Positions 8,387-17,125 of a stretch of 64,000 nt of DNA are shown here, one piece after another; the first letter of the stretch is position 1, and every line of letters starts with the position of its first letter. Position numbers and translations under genes: made by a program. This DNA is from Hymenobacter montanus (GTDB lineage: Bacteria; Bacteroidota; Bacteroidia; Cytophagales; Hymenobacteraceae), in NCBI RefSeq assembly GCF_014699115.1, contig NZ_JACXAD010000003.1:1-64000 (forward strand), read 5' to 3'. The notes below the pieces were generated by a model. It did not search any database and was not told the DNA's origin. It saw nothing but the letters and a program-made list of their open reading frames with translations.

Positions 8387-8608
8387 ATGCTTCTGCTCGC
8401 TCTTACCGCTGTCGACCTCCAGTATTGCCTGATTGCTGTCCTCTTTGTGGTGGCAGCTTTTTACGTGGGGCGCATCTTCTGGCGGGCCTTCTTTAGCAAG
8501 ACGGCGGCCGGCTGCGCCAAGGGCTGCGGTGGAGCCTGCGGAACCTTGGACGTGGACCAGCTGCAACGCACCATTGAGGCGCGGGCTGCCCAATCGGGCC
8601 GCCGATAG
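8387..8608 (+). CDS. FeoB-associated-type Cys-rich small membrane protein
   Basis: A 73-residue protein with one N-terminal membrane span (about residues 9-33) and a short cysteine-glycine cluster (CAKGCGGACG, residues 43-52). This pattern is known from the small proteins often found with the ferrous iron transporter FeoB in Bacteroidota, but no feo gene is visible here. The cytoplasmic tail is short and charged. The role in metal handling is inferred from the pattern only. A GC-rich hairpin lies about 40 bases downstream. Confidence 0.7.
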   Translation: MLLLALTAVDLQYCLIAVLFVVAAFYVGRIFWRAFFSKTAAGCAKGCGGACGTLDVDQLQRTIEARAAQSGRR

Positions 8609-8646
8609 GCTCAGGGCTACGGCCCATATTTTATGCTGTCGCAGAT

Positions 8647-8692
8647 AACCCGCCCCCGCCTTGGCTGCGTATAGCCCAAGCGGGAGCGGGTT
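8647..8692 (+). terminator. GC-rich hairpin after the Cys-rich membrane protein gene
   Basis: Arm 8647-8664 (AACCCGCCCCCGCCTTGG) pairs with 8676-8692 (CCAAGCGGGAGCGGGTT) with minor bulges. It falls between a plus-strand stop at 8608 and the next plus-strand start at 8741. There is no long T run, so termination strength is uncertain. Confidence 0.5.
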
Positions 8693-8740
8693 GCGTTTGC
8701 AGCCGCTGCTCCGCTTACTACCTCTAATTACCCCATCGCC

Positions 8741-9082
8741 ATGCAGGACAAAGAAGAAGAACGCTCGCTAGTAAATGTTGAGAAAAAACTGTCAGCCGAC
8801 GGCTTCATCCAGGACTTCAACGTTGTGGATGGGCGCCTCCACACCATCGGCAACGACTCCAATCGGACGTACGCACCTGACGAAGTAACCATTGTAGACT
8901 TCTACCGCTTCGAGGGCGAAAGTAACCCCGATGATATGTCCATTCTCTACGCTATCGAAACCAACGACGGCGTACGTGGCACCATTTCCTCGGCCTATGG
9001 TACTTACGCCGACTCCGACGCCCTGGAATTTCTCACTAAAGTGGAAGACTTGGGCAAAAACCTAACCAAGGGGCACAAGTAG
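8741..9082 (+). CDS. small conserved Bacteroidota protein (often mislabelled PRPP synthetase)
   Basis: A 113-residue soluble acidic protein. The core FEGESNPDDMSILYAIET (about residues 66-83) followed by a G-T-I-x-S-A-Y-G-T-Y-x-D segment is a pattern I know from short Bacteroidota proteins that databases frequently label phosphoribosylpyrophosphate synthetase. At this length it has none of the PRPP synthetase motifs, so that name should not be taken as function. It is probably monocistronic. The function is unknown. Confidence 0.75.
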   Translation: MQDKEEERSLVNVEKKLSADGFIQDFNVVDGRLHTIGNDSNRTYAPDEVTIVDFYRFEGESNPDDMSILYAIETNDGVRGTISSAYGTYADSDALEFLTKVEDLGKNLTKGHK

Positions 9083-9220
9083 GTAGCTGGGAAAAGCCGG
9101 AGTGTAGCCACTTACTAAACTTCTGTGGCATGCGGCCTTAGCTGCTCTGCTGCATTCGTGGAGAGGGCTTTTCGATGTAAAGTCCGTGAGCTTTAGGCGG
9201 CTTTCTACATCGACAAAAAA

Positions 9221-9250
9221 TACGGACAGTTTATTGACAAACTGTCCGTA
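9221..9250 (-). terminator. Rho-independent terminator of the minus-strand gene at 9287-9886
   Basis: A perfect 12-bp stem (9221-9232 with 9239-9250) with a 6-base loop. On the minus strand it is followed directly by a run of six T residues. It lies 37 bases past the stop codon of the secreted-protein gene and is a classical intrinsic terminator. Confidence 0.88.
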
Positions 9251-9286
9251 AGTGATTAAGCAACTGATTAACAGGGATATTAAAGT

Positions 9287-9886
9287 TTAGCCGATGCGCT
9301 TGCGGTAAATATATACCCACTTTCCATTTCGCCTAACCTTCCGATATTCCACCACAATCATATCCCCGTTTTCAGTTGCCGGCATGGTGCCTTCTTGCGC
9401 GATTTTCATCAGCACCCCATTGCTCCATACGTACGTTTCAGTCCAGTTTTCAGCAGCGCTGGAATGATTGCAGGTACTACTGATCTGTTGCTGGGCCTTA
9501 TTTACGCTGAAGCACGGCATTGCACTAAGCGTCCCGTGTAGGAGCATAGATTTTGTCTTGGGCCGGTATAGATATACATCCTCAAACAGCTGCACATTTC
9601 CACTGTTGCTTCGATAAAGCACATCTTCATAACCGTCAAAATTGACGTCCTCAAAACGCCAGACGTCTTTGTCTCCATTCTCCAGCCGGACCAATGCGTC
9701 TTCTCCCAGCTCAAGCGTGCTAATCAAGGCGTTGCTGCCGTTCAGAAAAATCAGTAATCGATTTTCCTTATCCACGTAGCCATGCAAGTGTTGCCCCTGT
9801 AGCTTACAGCGCACTGCTACTTGAGCATGTACCGAAACAGGCACGGCAAAGCAAGAAAGCAGCGCGATTACGAATGCTTTAATCAT
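9287..9886 (-). CDS. secreted protein, XAC2610-like
   Basis: A 199-residue protein with a cleavable signal peptide (MIKAFVIALLSCFAVPVSVHAQ, cut after HA). A mature beta-rich domain contains DVNFDGYEDVLY, a calcium-binding-like repeat motif shared with XAC2610-type and FG-GAP/VCBS proteins. Two cysteines near the middle could form a disulfide. An ATG nine codons upstream (9913) is possible, but the 9886 start gives the better signal peptide. It is AT-richer than its neighbours. A strong terminator follows. It probably acts in the periplasm or outside the cell; the function is unknown. Confidence 0.75.
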   Translation of the reverse strand: MIKAFVIALLSCFAVPVSVHAQVAVRCKLQGQHLHGYVDKENRLLIFLNGSNALISTLELGEDALVRLENGDKDVWRFEDVNFDGYEDVLYRSNSGNVQLFEDVYLYRPKTKSMLLHGTLSAMPCFSVNKAQQQISSTCNHSSAAENWTETYVWSNGVLMKIAQEGTMPATENGDMIVVEYRKVRRNGKWVYIYRKRIG

Positions 9887-10178
9887 AACCAGCTTTTTAG
9901 CAAAGAAAAGCATTTATCCGGCATTTGATCTGGATTTTGCCGGGAGTAAGGCTGCTGTGTCCCTATTCTTAGTTTCTTAAAGCGGGTTCTGCTCTTCTGA
10001 ACTTATACAAGCAGGGTTTTAGGCGCCTTCGCTGGTTCCTGGAGTAGTCGCCTGAACCTCTCGCCGCTACAGTGAACCAGGGCACACGCCGCCGGATCAC
10101 TGGGTATCAACTCATAGGGCGAACCTCGGGAGCTGCCTACGACCGCCTAGGGTACTCCAGCCCGACAATCCTGCTAAG

Positions 10179-11198
10179 CTACCCCCACACTTTAGTGCCT
10201 TCCGAGCAGTTGCGGCACATCTCGATCTGGTTGCGGCCTCTAAGCAGGCTGCTTCGGAATTGCTGATACTTGGGGCCGCGCCAGACCTGGCGGAATGTTG
10301 CCGTTTTGAGGTCGCCCTGGCGGTACTCGGCGTCTTTGTCGAAGCAGCAGGGCACCACCAGGCCATCCCAGGTGATGACGCAGGAATGCCACATTTTCCA
10401 ACAGTGGTTTATCAGGGCATTTTTCAGGCTCCAGGTGCCGTTGCCAGTGGGCTGGTAGCGCGAATAGTAATCGATGGTGGGGATGAGCGGGGAGCCATGC
10501 TGGTGGTCGTAAATCTGGGCTGTTTTAAACCAGACGTCGTCTACGCCCAGCGCTTCAGCGAGCTGCCGGGCGTCGTCAATCTGGTGCTCGTTGGGCCGCA
10601 CCACCAGGAATTGGAAAATAATCCGGGGCGTGCCGGACTTCAGCTGCTTGCGCCAGCGGACTACGTTGCGGGTACCTTCCAGCACTTTCTCAAGCCGGCC
10701 CCCCACACGGTACTGCTGGTATACCTCCTGGGTGGTGCCGTCGAGGGAAATGATCAGCCGGTCGAGGCCACTTTCCACGGTGCGCCGGGCGTTCTGGTCG
10801 CTCAGGTAATGGGCGTTGGTGCTGGTGGCGGTATAAATTCCCTGGTCGGCCGCGTAGCGTACCAGGTCCAGAAACTGCGGGTGCAAGTAGGGCTCGCCCT
10901 GGAAATAAAAAATCAAGTACCACAGGCGGCTGGCCACCTCGTCAATCGTCTGCTTAAATAATGCTTCCGGCAGCATGCCCGTGGGCCGGGTGAACGAGCG
11001 CAGGCCGCTGGGGCACTCAGGGCAGCGCAAGTTGCAACTGGTAGTGGGCTCAAAGCTCAGGGCCAGCGGCAGGCCCCAGTGCCGGGCTTTACCGGTGAGC
11101 TTGCTCAGCAGGTAGGAGCCTACGATTTGGGCGGCGTTCCAGACGCGGAGCGGCGTGGCTTTTGATAAAACGTTGAGGCCGTCGGCGAGCAGAGACAT
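10179..11198 (-). CDS. radical SAM / SPASM domain protein
   Basis: A 339-residue iron-sulfur enzyme. The radical-SAM 4Fe-4S motif C-x3-C-x2-C is at C55, C59 and C62 (SCNLRCPEC), followed by the usual GEP-type segment (FQGEPYLHP). The C-terminal SPASM region carries cysteines in HSCVITWDG, VPCCFD and EMCRNC for one or more auxiliary clusters. Family members modify peptides or small molecules. No precursor peptide or partner gene is visible nearby, so the substrate is unknown. A 20-bp perfect inverted repeat lies just upstream of its start. Full length with no defects. Confidence 0.88.
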   Translation of the reverse strand: MSLLADGLNVLSKATPLRVWNAAQIVGSYLLSKLTGKARHWGLPLALSFEPTTSCNLRCPECPSGLRSFTRPTGMLPEALFKQTIDEVASRLWYLIFYFQGEPYLHPQFLDLVRYAADQGIYTATSTNAHYLSDQNARRTVESGLDRLIISLDGTTQEVYQQYRVGGRLEKVLEGTRNVVRWRKQLKSGTPRIIFQFLVVRPNEHQIDDARQLAEALGVDDVWFKTAQIYDHQHGSPLIPTIDYYSRYQPTGNGTWSLKNALINHCWKMWHSCVITWDGLVVPCCFDKDAEYRQGDLKTATFRQVWRGPKYQQFRSSLLRGRNQIEMCRNCSEGTKVWG

Positions 11199-11212
11199 AG
11201 GAGGGAGAAAGC

Positions 11213-11292
11213 AGTAGCGCGAACTTTGCGGTCCGCGTCCCTGGATGGCGCCGGGCTACGGCGGGGACGTGAACCGCAAAGTTCGCGCTACT
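11213..11292. repeat. 80-bp palindromic element with perfect 20-bp arms
   Basis: Arm AGTAGCGCGAACTTTGCGGT (11213-11232) is the exact reverse complement of 11273-11292. The interior also has a smaller complementary pair (CGTCCC and GGGACG). It sits in the gap between the radical SAM start and the stop of the upstream TlpA-like gene and would form a very stable hairpin in RNA. It looks like a REP/MITE-type dispersed repeat rather than a plain terminator. Confidence 0.75.
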
Positions 11293-11313
11293 TAGGCTAT
11301 GCCGCCGCGGGCT

Positions 11314-12918
11314 CTATTTCTTGCCCGAAAATTCGATGGCGCTGGTATAAGTGCTGGCTTTGCCAAACGACTGGTTTATTTCGTCGATGGCCGCCCGGCT
11401 GCTCAGGCGCTTGGGCTTGGTGTTGACGAAGGTCCCGTCTTCCCCAACCAGGAAATAGGTCGGCACATCCTGCAAGGCGTACGCATGCGCCACCGCCGAC
11501 CGCAGGCCGCCCCCCGCTATCCGCGCTTGCACGCCGGGAAGCTTCTTCACGGTTACGAGCTGCCGCCAGGCCTGCTCATTCTCATCCAGGGCAATGTTGA
11601 CGAAGGCAATGTTCTTGCCCTCAAACTTGCGAATCAACTCCTGAGCGTAGGCCAGGTCGCGCAGGCACAAGCCATTGGTGGTTCGCCAGAAGTTGATGTA
11701 CACCAGCTTGCCCTGGAAATCGCGCAGGCGCACGGTGTCGCCCGTTGCGGTGGCCAATTTGAAATCGGGTGCGGGCGAGCCAATGGCAAACTCCTTGTGC
11801 CGGTTGAAATCGTCCTGCAGCGTAGGGTAATACTGGCCTTTGGCGTCGTAGTTCTGGAAATCAGCCAGCATAGCCGCCGACTGCTTCACGTGCCCAAAGC
11901 GGAACGACTCCTGCAAAATGCGCCCCAGGATAATGACCCGGGTAGTGCCGGTAAACTTCTTGCTGGCTAAGGCATACGAGGCCGGGTAAAAGTCCGGGTC
12001 GGACCGCTGGTGCTTGTCTTGCGCCACGGCAAAGTGCACGTAGTTGAGCAAGAATTCGTGGTACATCTCGCTCTGAATGGCGTTGGGATTGTTGAGCAGG
12101 CCGGGGTCTTCCAGAAAGCTGTAGTAAGTAGGGCCCATCTTCAGGCGCCCTTCGGTATTTACTACTTGCTCCCGCAGGTCCTGGAACATCAGGCGGTCGT
12201 TGGCGTAGGAGTACGTTACCTCCGCCAGCGCGTAATTGTAAAATTCCTGGGTGAAGGATTGCTTCGCCGCGTGGTCATCCAGGAAGAAAAGCTGGTGCTT
12301 GCGGCGGTACTCCAGGAAGGACAGAAATGGTGCCTCGTAGAGCTGGATGTTATCGGGCAGCACCTGGAAGCCATCGTTTTCAACAAATTGCTCGTCGGCT
12401 TCCACTAGATAGTTGTTCGCATTAGCCGCCTGCAGCCGGTGAATCTGCGACTCGGTGAGGTTGGACCCATTGCGCAGCTTGGTGCTTAGCCCCGTAGGCA
12501 CATCATTGGCCTTGAACTTCAACGAGCCTGACATGTCGCTGCCCTTGAAGCGGACATCCATGTCGGTGCCCGGGTCCAGATAGAGCGGAGCCACGTCGTC
12601 GCCGTACACTAGGTCGGCTTTGGTCGGGCCGGCCAAGGGCACCACTAACTTGAACTCACCCTTAAAGTTCAGCCTCACGCGAACCAGCTTGTCTTTGGCG
12701 TCGAGCGGGTTATCCCGTATCGAAACGGCTATCGAATCGGCCGTAACGCCGTTCACCCGGCCGCTCAGAATCGCATTGCCGACTATTACGGGAGCCGTTC
12801 TGACTACGGAGCCCGTTTTGCCTGCCGCCGGCTTAGGTTGCCCATAGCTCAGCAGGGGGACCATCAATAACGTCGTACTCAGTAAACGACGCGCGTGAGT
12901 AGATAAAGATGACATCAT
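11314..12918 (-). CDS. TlpA/thioredoxin-like secreted protein lacking the CxxC pair
   Basis: A 534-residue exported protein from the double-ATG start at 12918; the frame is open 13 codons further, but this start gives a cleaner signal peptide ending near SYGQ. The first two thirds form a beta-rich then helical domain typical of Bacteroidota AhpC/TSA-fusion proteins. The last 150 residues are a thioredoxin fold (GSPAPDFKLATATGDTVRLR, then KLVYINFWRTTNGLCLRDL). Where TlpA has W-C-x-x-C, this protein has W-R-T-T-N-G-L-C, so the dithiol pair is missing and one cysteine remains. cis-Pro is kept (DVPTYFLVG). Probably periplasmic, with redox activity doubtful. Confidence 0.82.
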   Translation of the reverse strand: MMSSLSTHARRLLSTTLLMVPLLSYGQPKPAAGKTGSVVRTAPVIVGNAILSGRVNGVTADSIAVSIRDNPLDAKDKLVRVRLNFKGEFKLVVPLAGPTKADLVYGDDVAPLYLDPGTDMDVRFKGSDMSGSLKFKANDVPTGLSTKLRNGSNLTESQIHRLQAANANNYLVEADEQFVENDGFQVLPDNIQLYEAPFLSFLEYRRKHQLFFLDDHAAKQSFTQEFYNYALAEVTYSYANDRLMFQDLREQVVNTEGRLKMGPTYYSFLEDPGLLNNPNAIQSEMYHEFLLNYVHFAVAQDKHQRSDPDFYPASYALASKKFTGTTRVIILGRILQESFRFGHVKQSAAMLADFQNYDAKGQYYPTLQDDFNRHKEFAIGSPAPDFKLATATGDTVRLRDFQGKLVYINFWRTTNGLCLRDLAYAQELIRKFEGKNIAFVNIALDENEQAWRQLVTVKKLPGVQARIAGGGLRSAVAHAYALQDVPTYFLVGEDGTFVNTKPKRLSSRAAIDEINQSFGKASTYTSAIEFSGKK

Positions 12919-13157
12919 AAAAGAGGCTAACTGCGGACGACCCTCATCGCCCATCAAAAATCGACATAATAATCCTTATTACCAATTGTGCCTTTCCCTA
13001 TCGATTCGCGGTAAAAGCATATCAGCGATCCGAAGATACGGCATTTTGATTTATAAAATCCAAAACTAAGCCACTTGATCTTTTTTATTTTTTCGCAAGT
13101 CGCTCCTTCGACCAGGGGCCCGGCTCACTGTCGAGACTAGATACCGGATCTTTTCTA

Positions 13158-14555
13158 TCAGCCAAACAGGCCGTTAAGCACTTCATCGAGGCGGCTAACG
13201 GCTTGTACTTTCAAGCCGAACCGGGCCAGGTCCAAGCCTTTACCGTTGAAATGAGAAACGTACATTTCGCGAAAGCCGAGCTTTTCTGCCTCGGCCAGGC
13301 GCTGGTCGAGGCGCGATACCGCCCGAATTTCGCCGCTCAGTCCAACTTCGGCCGCCAGGCACACGTTGCCGGGAATCGGTAAGTCGTTGAGCGAGGAGAC
13401 TACCGCGGCGCACACAGCCATGTCGAGGGCGGGGTCGTCGAGGCGCAGGCCGCCGGCAATATTTAAAAATACATCGTGCTGGCCCAGGCGCAGGCCGGCG
13501 CGCTTCTCCAGCACGGCCAGCAGCATCTGCAGGCGTTTGCTGTCGAAGCCCGTGCTGCTGCGCTGCGGCGTGCCGTAGGTGGCCGGGGTTACGAGGGCCT
13601 GCACTTCCACCAGTAGAGGGCGGTTGCCCTCCAGGGTGGCCCCGATGGCCATACCGCTCAGGCTTTCGGCGCGCTGCGAGAGCAGGATCTCGGATGGGTT
13701 GCTCACCTGGCGCAGGCCGTCGCCCTGCATTTCGTAGATGCCCAGCTCGGAGGTGCTGCCAAAGCGGTTCTTGGTCGTGCGCAGGATGCGATAGCTCAGG
13801 TGCCGGTCGCCCTCAAACTGCAGCACGGTATCGACCATGTGCTCGAGAATTTTGGGGCCAGCAATACTGCCATCCTTGGTAATGTGGCCGATGAGCAGCA
13901 CTGGGGTGCTGGTTTCCTTGGCAAACTTCAGGAACTCGGCGGTGCACTCGCGAACCTGGCTGACGCTGCCGGCGCCGCTCTCCACCAGGGTGGAGTGCAT
14001 GGTCTGGATAGAATCGATAACCAGGATGTTGGGTTGCACCTGATCGACCTGCCGGAAGATGTTTTGGGTGTTCGTCTCCGTTAAGATATAGCAGCCGGGG
14101 TGCTGGCCGTCGGCCAGGCGCTCGGCGCGCATCTTGATCTGGGCCTCGCTTTCCTCGCCGCTCACGTACAACACCCGCAGCTGGCGCAGGCTGAGCGCAA
14201 TCTGCAGCATGAGGGTGCTTTTGCCGATGCCGGGCTCGCCCCCAATCAGCACCAGCGACCCGGGCACCAGCCCCCCGCCGAGCACGCGGTTCAGCTCGCC
14301 GTCGGGGGTGATGATGCGGGGCTCATCTTCGACCAGAATATCGCCTAAGGGCACCGACTTCGCGGCCTTGGTGAGGTTGCCGCCCGGCACGGTGCTGGCC
14401 GGCTTCCACTGGCCGGTGGAGGTGGCGGCCGTTTCTTTTTGAATAACTTCTTCGACGTAGGTATTCCACTCGCCGCAGGCCGGGCAGCGACCAATCCACT
14501 TGGCCGACTGGGCGCCGCAGGACTGACAGAAAAATACGGTTCTTGCTTTCGCCAT
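13158..14555 (-). CDS. radA: DNA repair/recombination protein RadA (Sms)
   Basis: 465 residues, the normal length. It is a branch-migration ATPase that helps process recombination intermediates. Domains in order: an N-terminal zinc finger (C10, C13, C24, C27), a RecA-like ATPase with Walker A GGEPGIGKST at 105-114, the RadA-specific KNRFGS motif at 262-267, and a C-terminal Lon-protease-like domain. The ATG directly before the zinc finger fixes the start. No defects. Confidence 0.96.
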   Translation of the reverse strand: MAKARTVFFCQSCGAQSAKWIGRCPACGEWNTYVEEVIQKETAATSTGQWKPASTVPGGNLTKAAKSVPLGDILVEDEPRIITPDGELNRVLGGGLVPGSLVLIGGEPGIGKSTLMLQIALSLRQLRVLYVSGEESEAQIKMRAERLADGQHPGCYILTETNTQNIFRQVDQVQPNILVIDSIQTMHSTLVESGAGSVSQVRECTAEFLKFAKETSTPVLLIGHITKDGSIAGPKILEHMVDTVLQFEGDRHLSYRILRTTKNRFGSTSELGIYEMQGDGLRQVSNPSEILLSQRAESLSGMAIGATLEGNRPLLVEVQALVTPATYGTPQRSSTGFDSKRLQMLLAVLEKRAGLRLGQHDVFLNIAGGLRLDDPALDMAVCAAVVSSLNDLPIPGNVCLAAEVGLSGEIRAVSRLDQRLAEAEKLGFREMYVSHFNGKGLDLARFGLKVQAVSRLDEVLNGLFG

Positions 14556-14685
14556 AAAGGGAGCTGTTGAGTAGGATAAGCCAGGATATAATAAGGCTTT
14601 AGACTCCCAAAAAGTGCCGGTAAAATAGCCTTCCAGTTGAAATCCAGTCGGCTTACTGGGTGGTCTTTCCTTTTAGTGGCAGGGC

Positions 14686-15429
14686 TTACGGTTGGGCCAC
14701 CAGTGTATTGTACTGCCTCACCAATTCGGGGGCGTTCTCGACCTGGTAGCGGGGGTGGCGTTCGCCCGCGGCCTTATTGGGCGAGCGTTGCAGCTCGGCT
14801 ACCAGCGTCGGCGCCTGCTGACACAGCTTGCTCATAAACTTTATAAAGTCTTTTTGGGCCCGGGGTATTTCCTGCAGCTCGCCGCCGGCCAGGCGCACAT
14901 ACCAGTAATATTTCTCGTGCGTGCCGGTAGAAACCCACACAGGAACTGCTAAGGGAATGGGCAGCAGCATGTCGTTCTTGGTTTTGGCGTAGCCGAAAAT
15001 CTGCATGGGTCCCGGGCCGCCCAGGTTCTCCGCCAGGATTTTTAAGGGCTTGTCCCGCATGTATAGCGCTTCCAAGGTGTGCCCATCCACGCTCATGCTT
15101 TGTAGCCGCTCGATGCTGATGGCTTTGATCTTGGGTGGCGGCAATTGGTCGGGCGGCACTTCGTAGCATTCTACCTGGTTGACCAGGCAAGTGCTGTAGT
15201 CCTCAACATAGCCTCGAACCTGCTTGCCACTGGCGAAAGTGAACTGCGCGGGGAAGTACTTGGGCTTGCCGTCGCGGGCCGCCCGCACCGAATCGGTGTG
15301 CGTAGCCGCCCGTGCCGACCGTTGCGCCAGGGCCGGGGAGCCCCCCGCCAAGCACGCCACCCCCACGGCAGCAGTGCGGAGCCAGTTGCCCCAGAAGCCC
15401 GGGGCCGCAGGCAAAAGTATTCTATTCAT
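14686..15429 (-). CDS. secreted protein of unknown function
   Basis: A 247-residue protein with an N-terminal hydrophobic segment ending in SPALAQ, a likely signal peptidase I site near residue 35. The mature part opens with KPKYFPAQFTFASGKQVRGYV and is beta-rich, with two cysteines (about residues 81 and 87) that could pair. No catalytic motif is recognised. It lies between radA and the histidine kinase gene, which is divergent; the gap is about 100 bases. The start is chosen because it directly yields the export signal. The function is unknown. Confidence 0.65.
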   Translation of the reverse strand: MNRILLPAAPGFWGNWLRTAAVGVACLAGGSPALAQRSARAATHTDSVRAARDGKPKYFPAQFTFASGKQVRGYVEDYSTCLVNQVECYEVPPDQLPPPKIKAISIERLQSMSVDGHTLEALYMRDKPLKILAENLGGPGPMQIFGYAKTKNDMLLPIPLAVPVWVSTGTHEKYYWYVRLAGGELQEIPRAQKDFIKFMSKLCQQAPTLVAELQRSPNKAAGERHPRYQVENAPELVRQYNTLVAQP

Positions 15430-15531
15430 AAAGTATTCCTGGAGTCGGGCCGTCTGCCAACGGGCGGCAAGATACGGCTCAACGAGGCGGGTTGCTGCTC
15501 AACTTTTTGCCCTTTGCTGGGTTGTGTCGCC

Positions 15532-16946
15532 ATGTCCGAACACATCCTTTCGACTGTTGGTGAGCTAGGCACCATCACCGCCTTTGCCGACCTGCCCCCG
15601 GCCACGCTGGCCTGGTTAGTAGCCCACGGCGAGCGGCGCGAATTTCCCGACGGCAGCACCGTGGTGCAGCCCGGCGACCCCGCCCAATACCTAATGGCTA
15701 TCCTGCAGGGCGGCCTGCAATTCTACTCCGTGCAGAAGGGTGGGCGGGAGCCCCGGTTCCGGGCCGAAAAGGGGCAAATTACCGGCGTGCTGCCGTATTC
15801 CCGGCTGCAGGTAATTAGCGGCTTCGGCGTGGCCGTGGGCTCCACGGTGCTTTACCTGCTGCACCGCAACCTTTTTCCGGAGCTCGAGCAGGTTAGCCCC
15901 GACCTCGTGCAGCGGTTGGTGGGCTTGATGAGCGACCGGGCCCGGGACGAGGTGCGCAGCCAGGAGCGCGACGACAAGCTCCGCGCCCTGGGCAAGCTTG
16001 CGGCGGGCCTGGCCCACGAGCTCAACAACCCGGCCGCGGCCATTGCCCGGGCCGCCCAGGCCCTGGCCGAGCGTGCCGCCACCAAGCCGCAGTTGTTGCA
16101 GGAACTGCTGGCGCAATGCCCCAATCCGGAGGCTTTGGGTGCCTTCGCCACCCGGGCCGTACCCCTCGCCCAGACCGGCGGGGCCGTCCAGCTATCGCCC
16201 CTGGAGCAGGCCGAGCGGGAGGAAGAGCTCGCCGACTGGCTGAGCGCGCAAGGCGTAGCCGATAGTTTCCGCTTGGCGCCGGGCCTGCTGGAAACGGGCC
16301 TGACCGAAAAAGTGCTGGCGACTGCCGCCGAGGTTCTGCCCCCCGCGGCCCGCCCCGCGGCCTTTGCCTGGCTCGAGTGCCAGCAGACTACGCTTCAGCT
16401 CATCCGCGAGGTGCAGGAGGCGGGCAGCCGCATCAGCAAGCTGGTGGCCGACGTGAAAACATACTCCCACATGGATCGCGACAGCAGCTTCGACCTGCTG
16501 GACGTGGCCACGGGCCTCGACAGCACCCTCAACATGCTGAGCTTTCAGCTACGCCCGAAAAACGTCCGCCTCGTGCGCGACTATGCCCCCGACCTGCCCC
16601 GGATTCGGGGCCAGGTAAGCAGCCTCAACCAAGTGTGGACTAACCTGCTCGACAACGCCATCGATGCCCTGCCCGCCCAGGGTGGCGAGCTGACCTTGCG
16701 CACCCGCCTGGAGGGAGATTGGGTGCGGGTGTTCCTGATTGATAATGGCGCGGGCATCCCGGCCGAGGTGCTGCCGCACATCTTTGAACCCTTTTATACC
16801 ACCAAGCAAGCAGGCGCGGGCTCCGCCTGGGGCTCGACATTGCCCAACGCATCATCAAGCAGCACAACGGGCGGCTGGAGGTAAGCTCCGTGCCAGGCCG
16901 CACCGAATTTTGTGCCTGGCTGCCCATTGTTACGCCGCAGGCTTAA
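15532..16946 (+). pseudogene. cyclic-nucleotide-binding-type sensor histidine kinase, frameshifted near the end
   Basis: From the ATG at 15532 a cNMP-binding-like beta-barrel occupies about residues 15-125. The kinase follows, with the H-box H162 in LAHELNNPAAA, a long helical linker, an N-box (LNQVWTNLLDNAIDAL) and a G1 box (DNGAGIP). Around 16821-16832, where GSGLGL of the G2 box should stand, one base is missing. The frame runs on to a false stop at 16884, while the expected continuation (LDIAQRIIKQHNGRLEVSS) is in the +2 frame and ends at 16946. This is either a recent single-base deletion or a sequence error. The downstream response-regulator/flavoprotein gene is probably its partner. 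Confidence 0.8.
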
Positions 16947-17125
16947 ATTTGGTCGTTCCCACCCTGTCAAGACCGAGTATCCAGCCTCCGCCCATTCACC
17001 CCGCCCGAATGTAGTTGAGGAGGTCGTTTGGGGTATTCGATGGACCAATCCCCGCTTATACCTGGGGCGGTGTAAGGGTTCTCTTCTTGGCTCAGGCAGG
17101 CGTTTCCTGCTCAATATTCTTTCCC

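Noticed and set aside
8741..9082. Phosphoribosylpyrophosphate synthetase as a function
   Set aside because: Small proteins of this pattern are often given that name, but 113 residues cannot hold the PRPP synthetase fold and none of its motifs is present.
10179..11198. RiPP biosynthetic cluster around the radical SAM/SPASM protein
   Set aside because: No precursor-like short gene, peptidase or ABC transporter lies nearby; the enzyme stands alone.
15145..15531. N-terminal extension of the histidine kinase frame
   Set aside because: The frame is open upstream of 15532, but this part is antisense to the secreted protein gene at 14686-15429 and has no domain; the ATG at 15532 gives a proper start.
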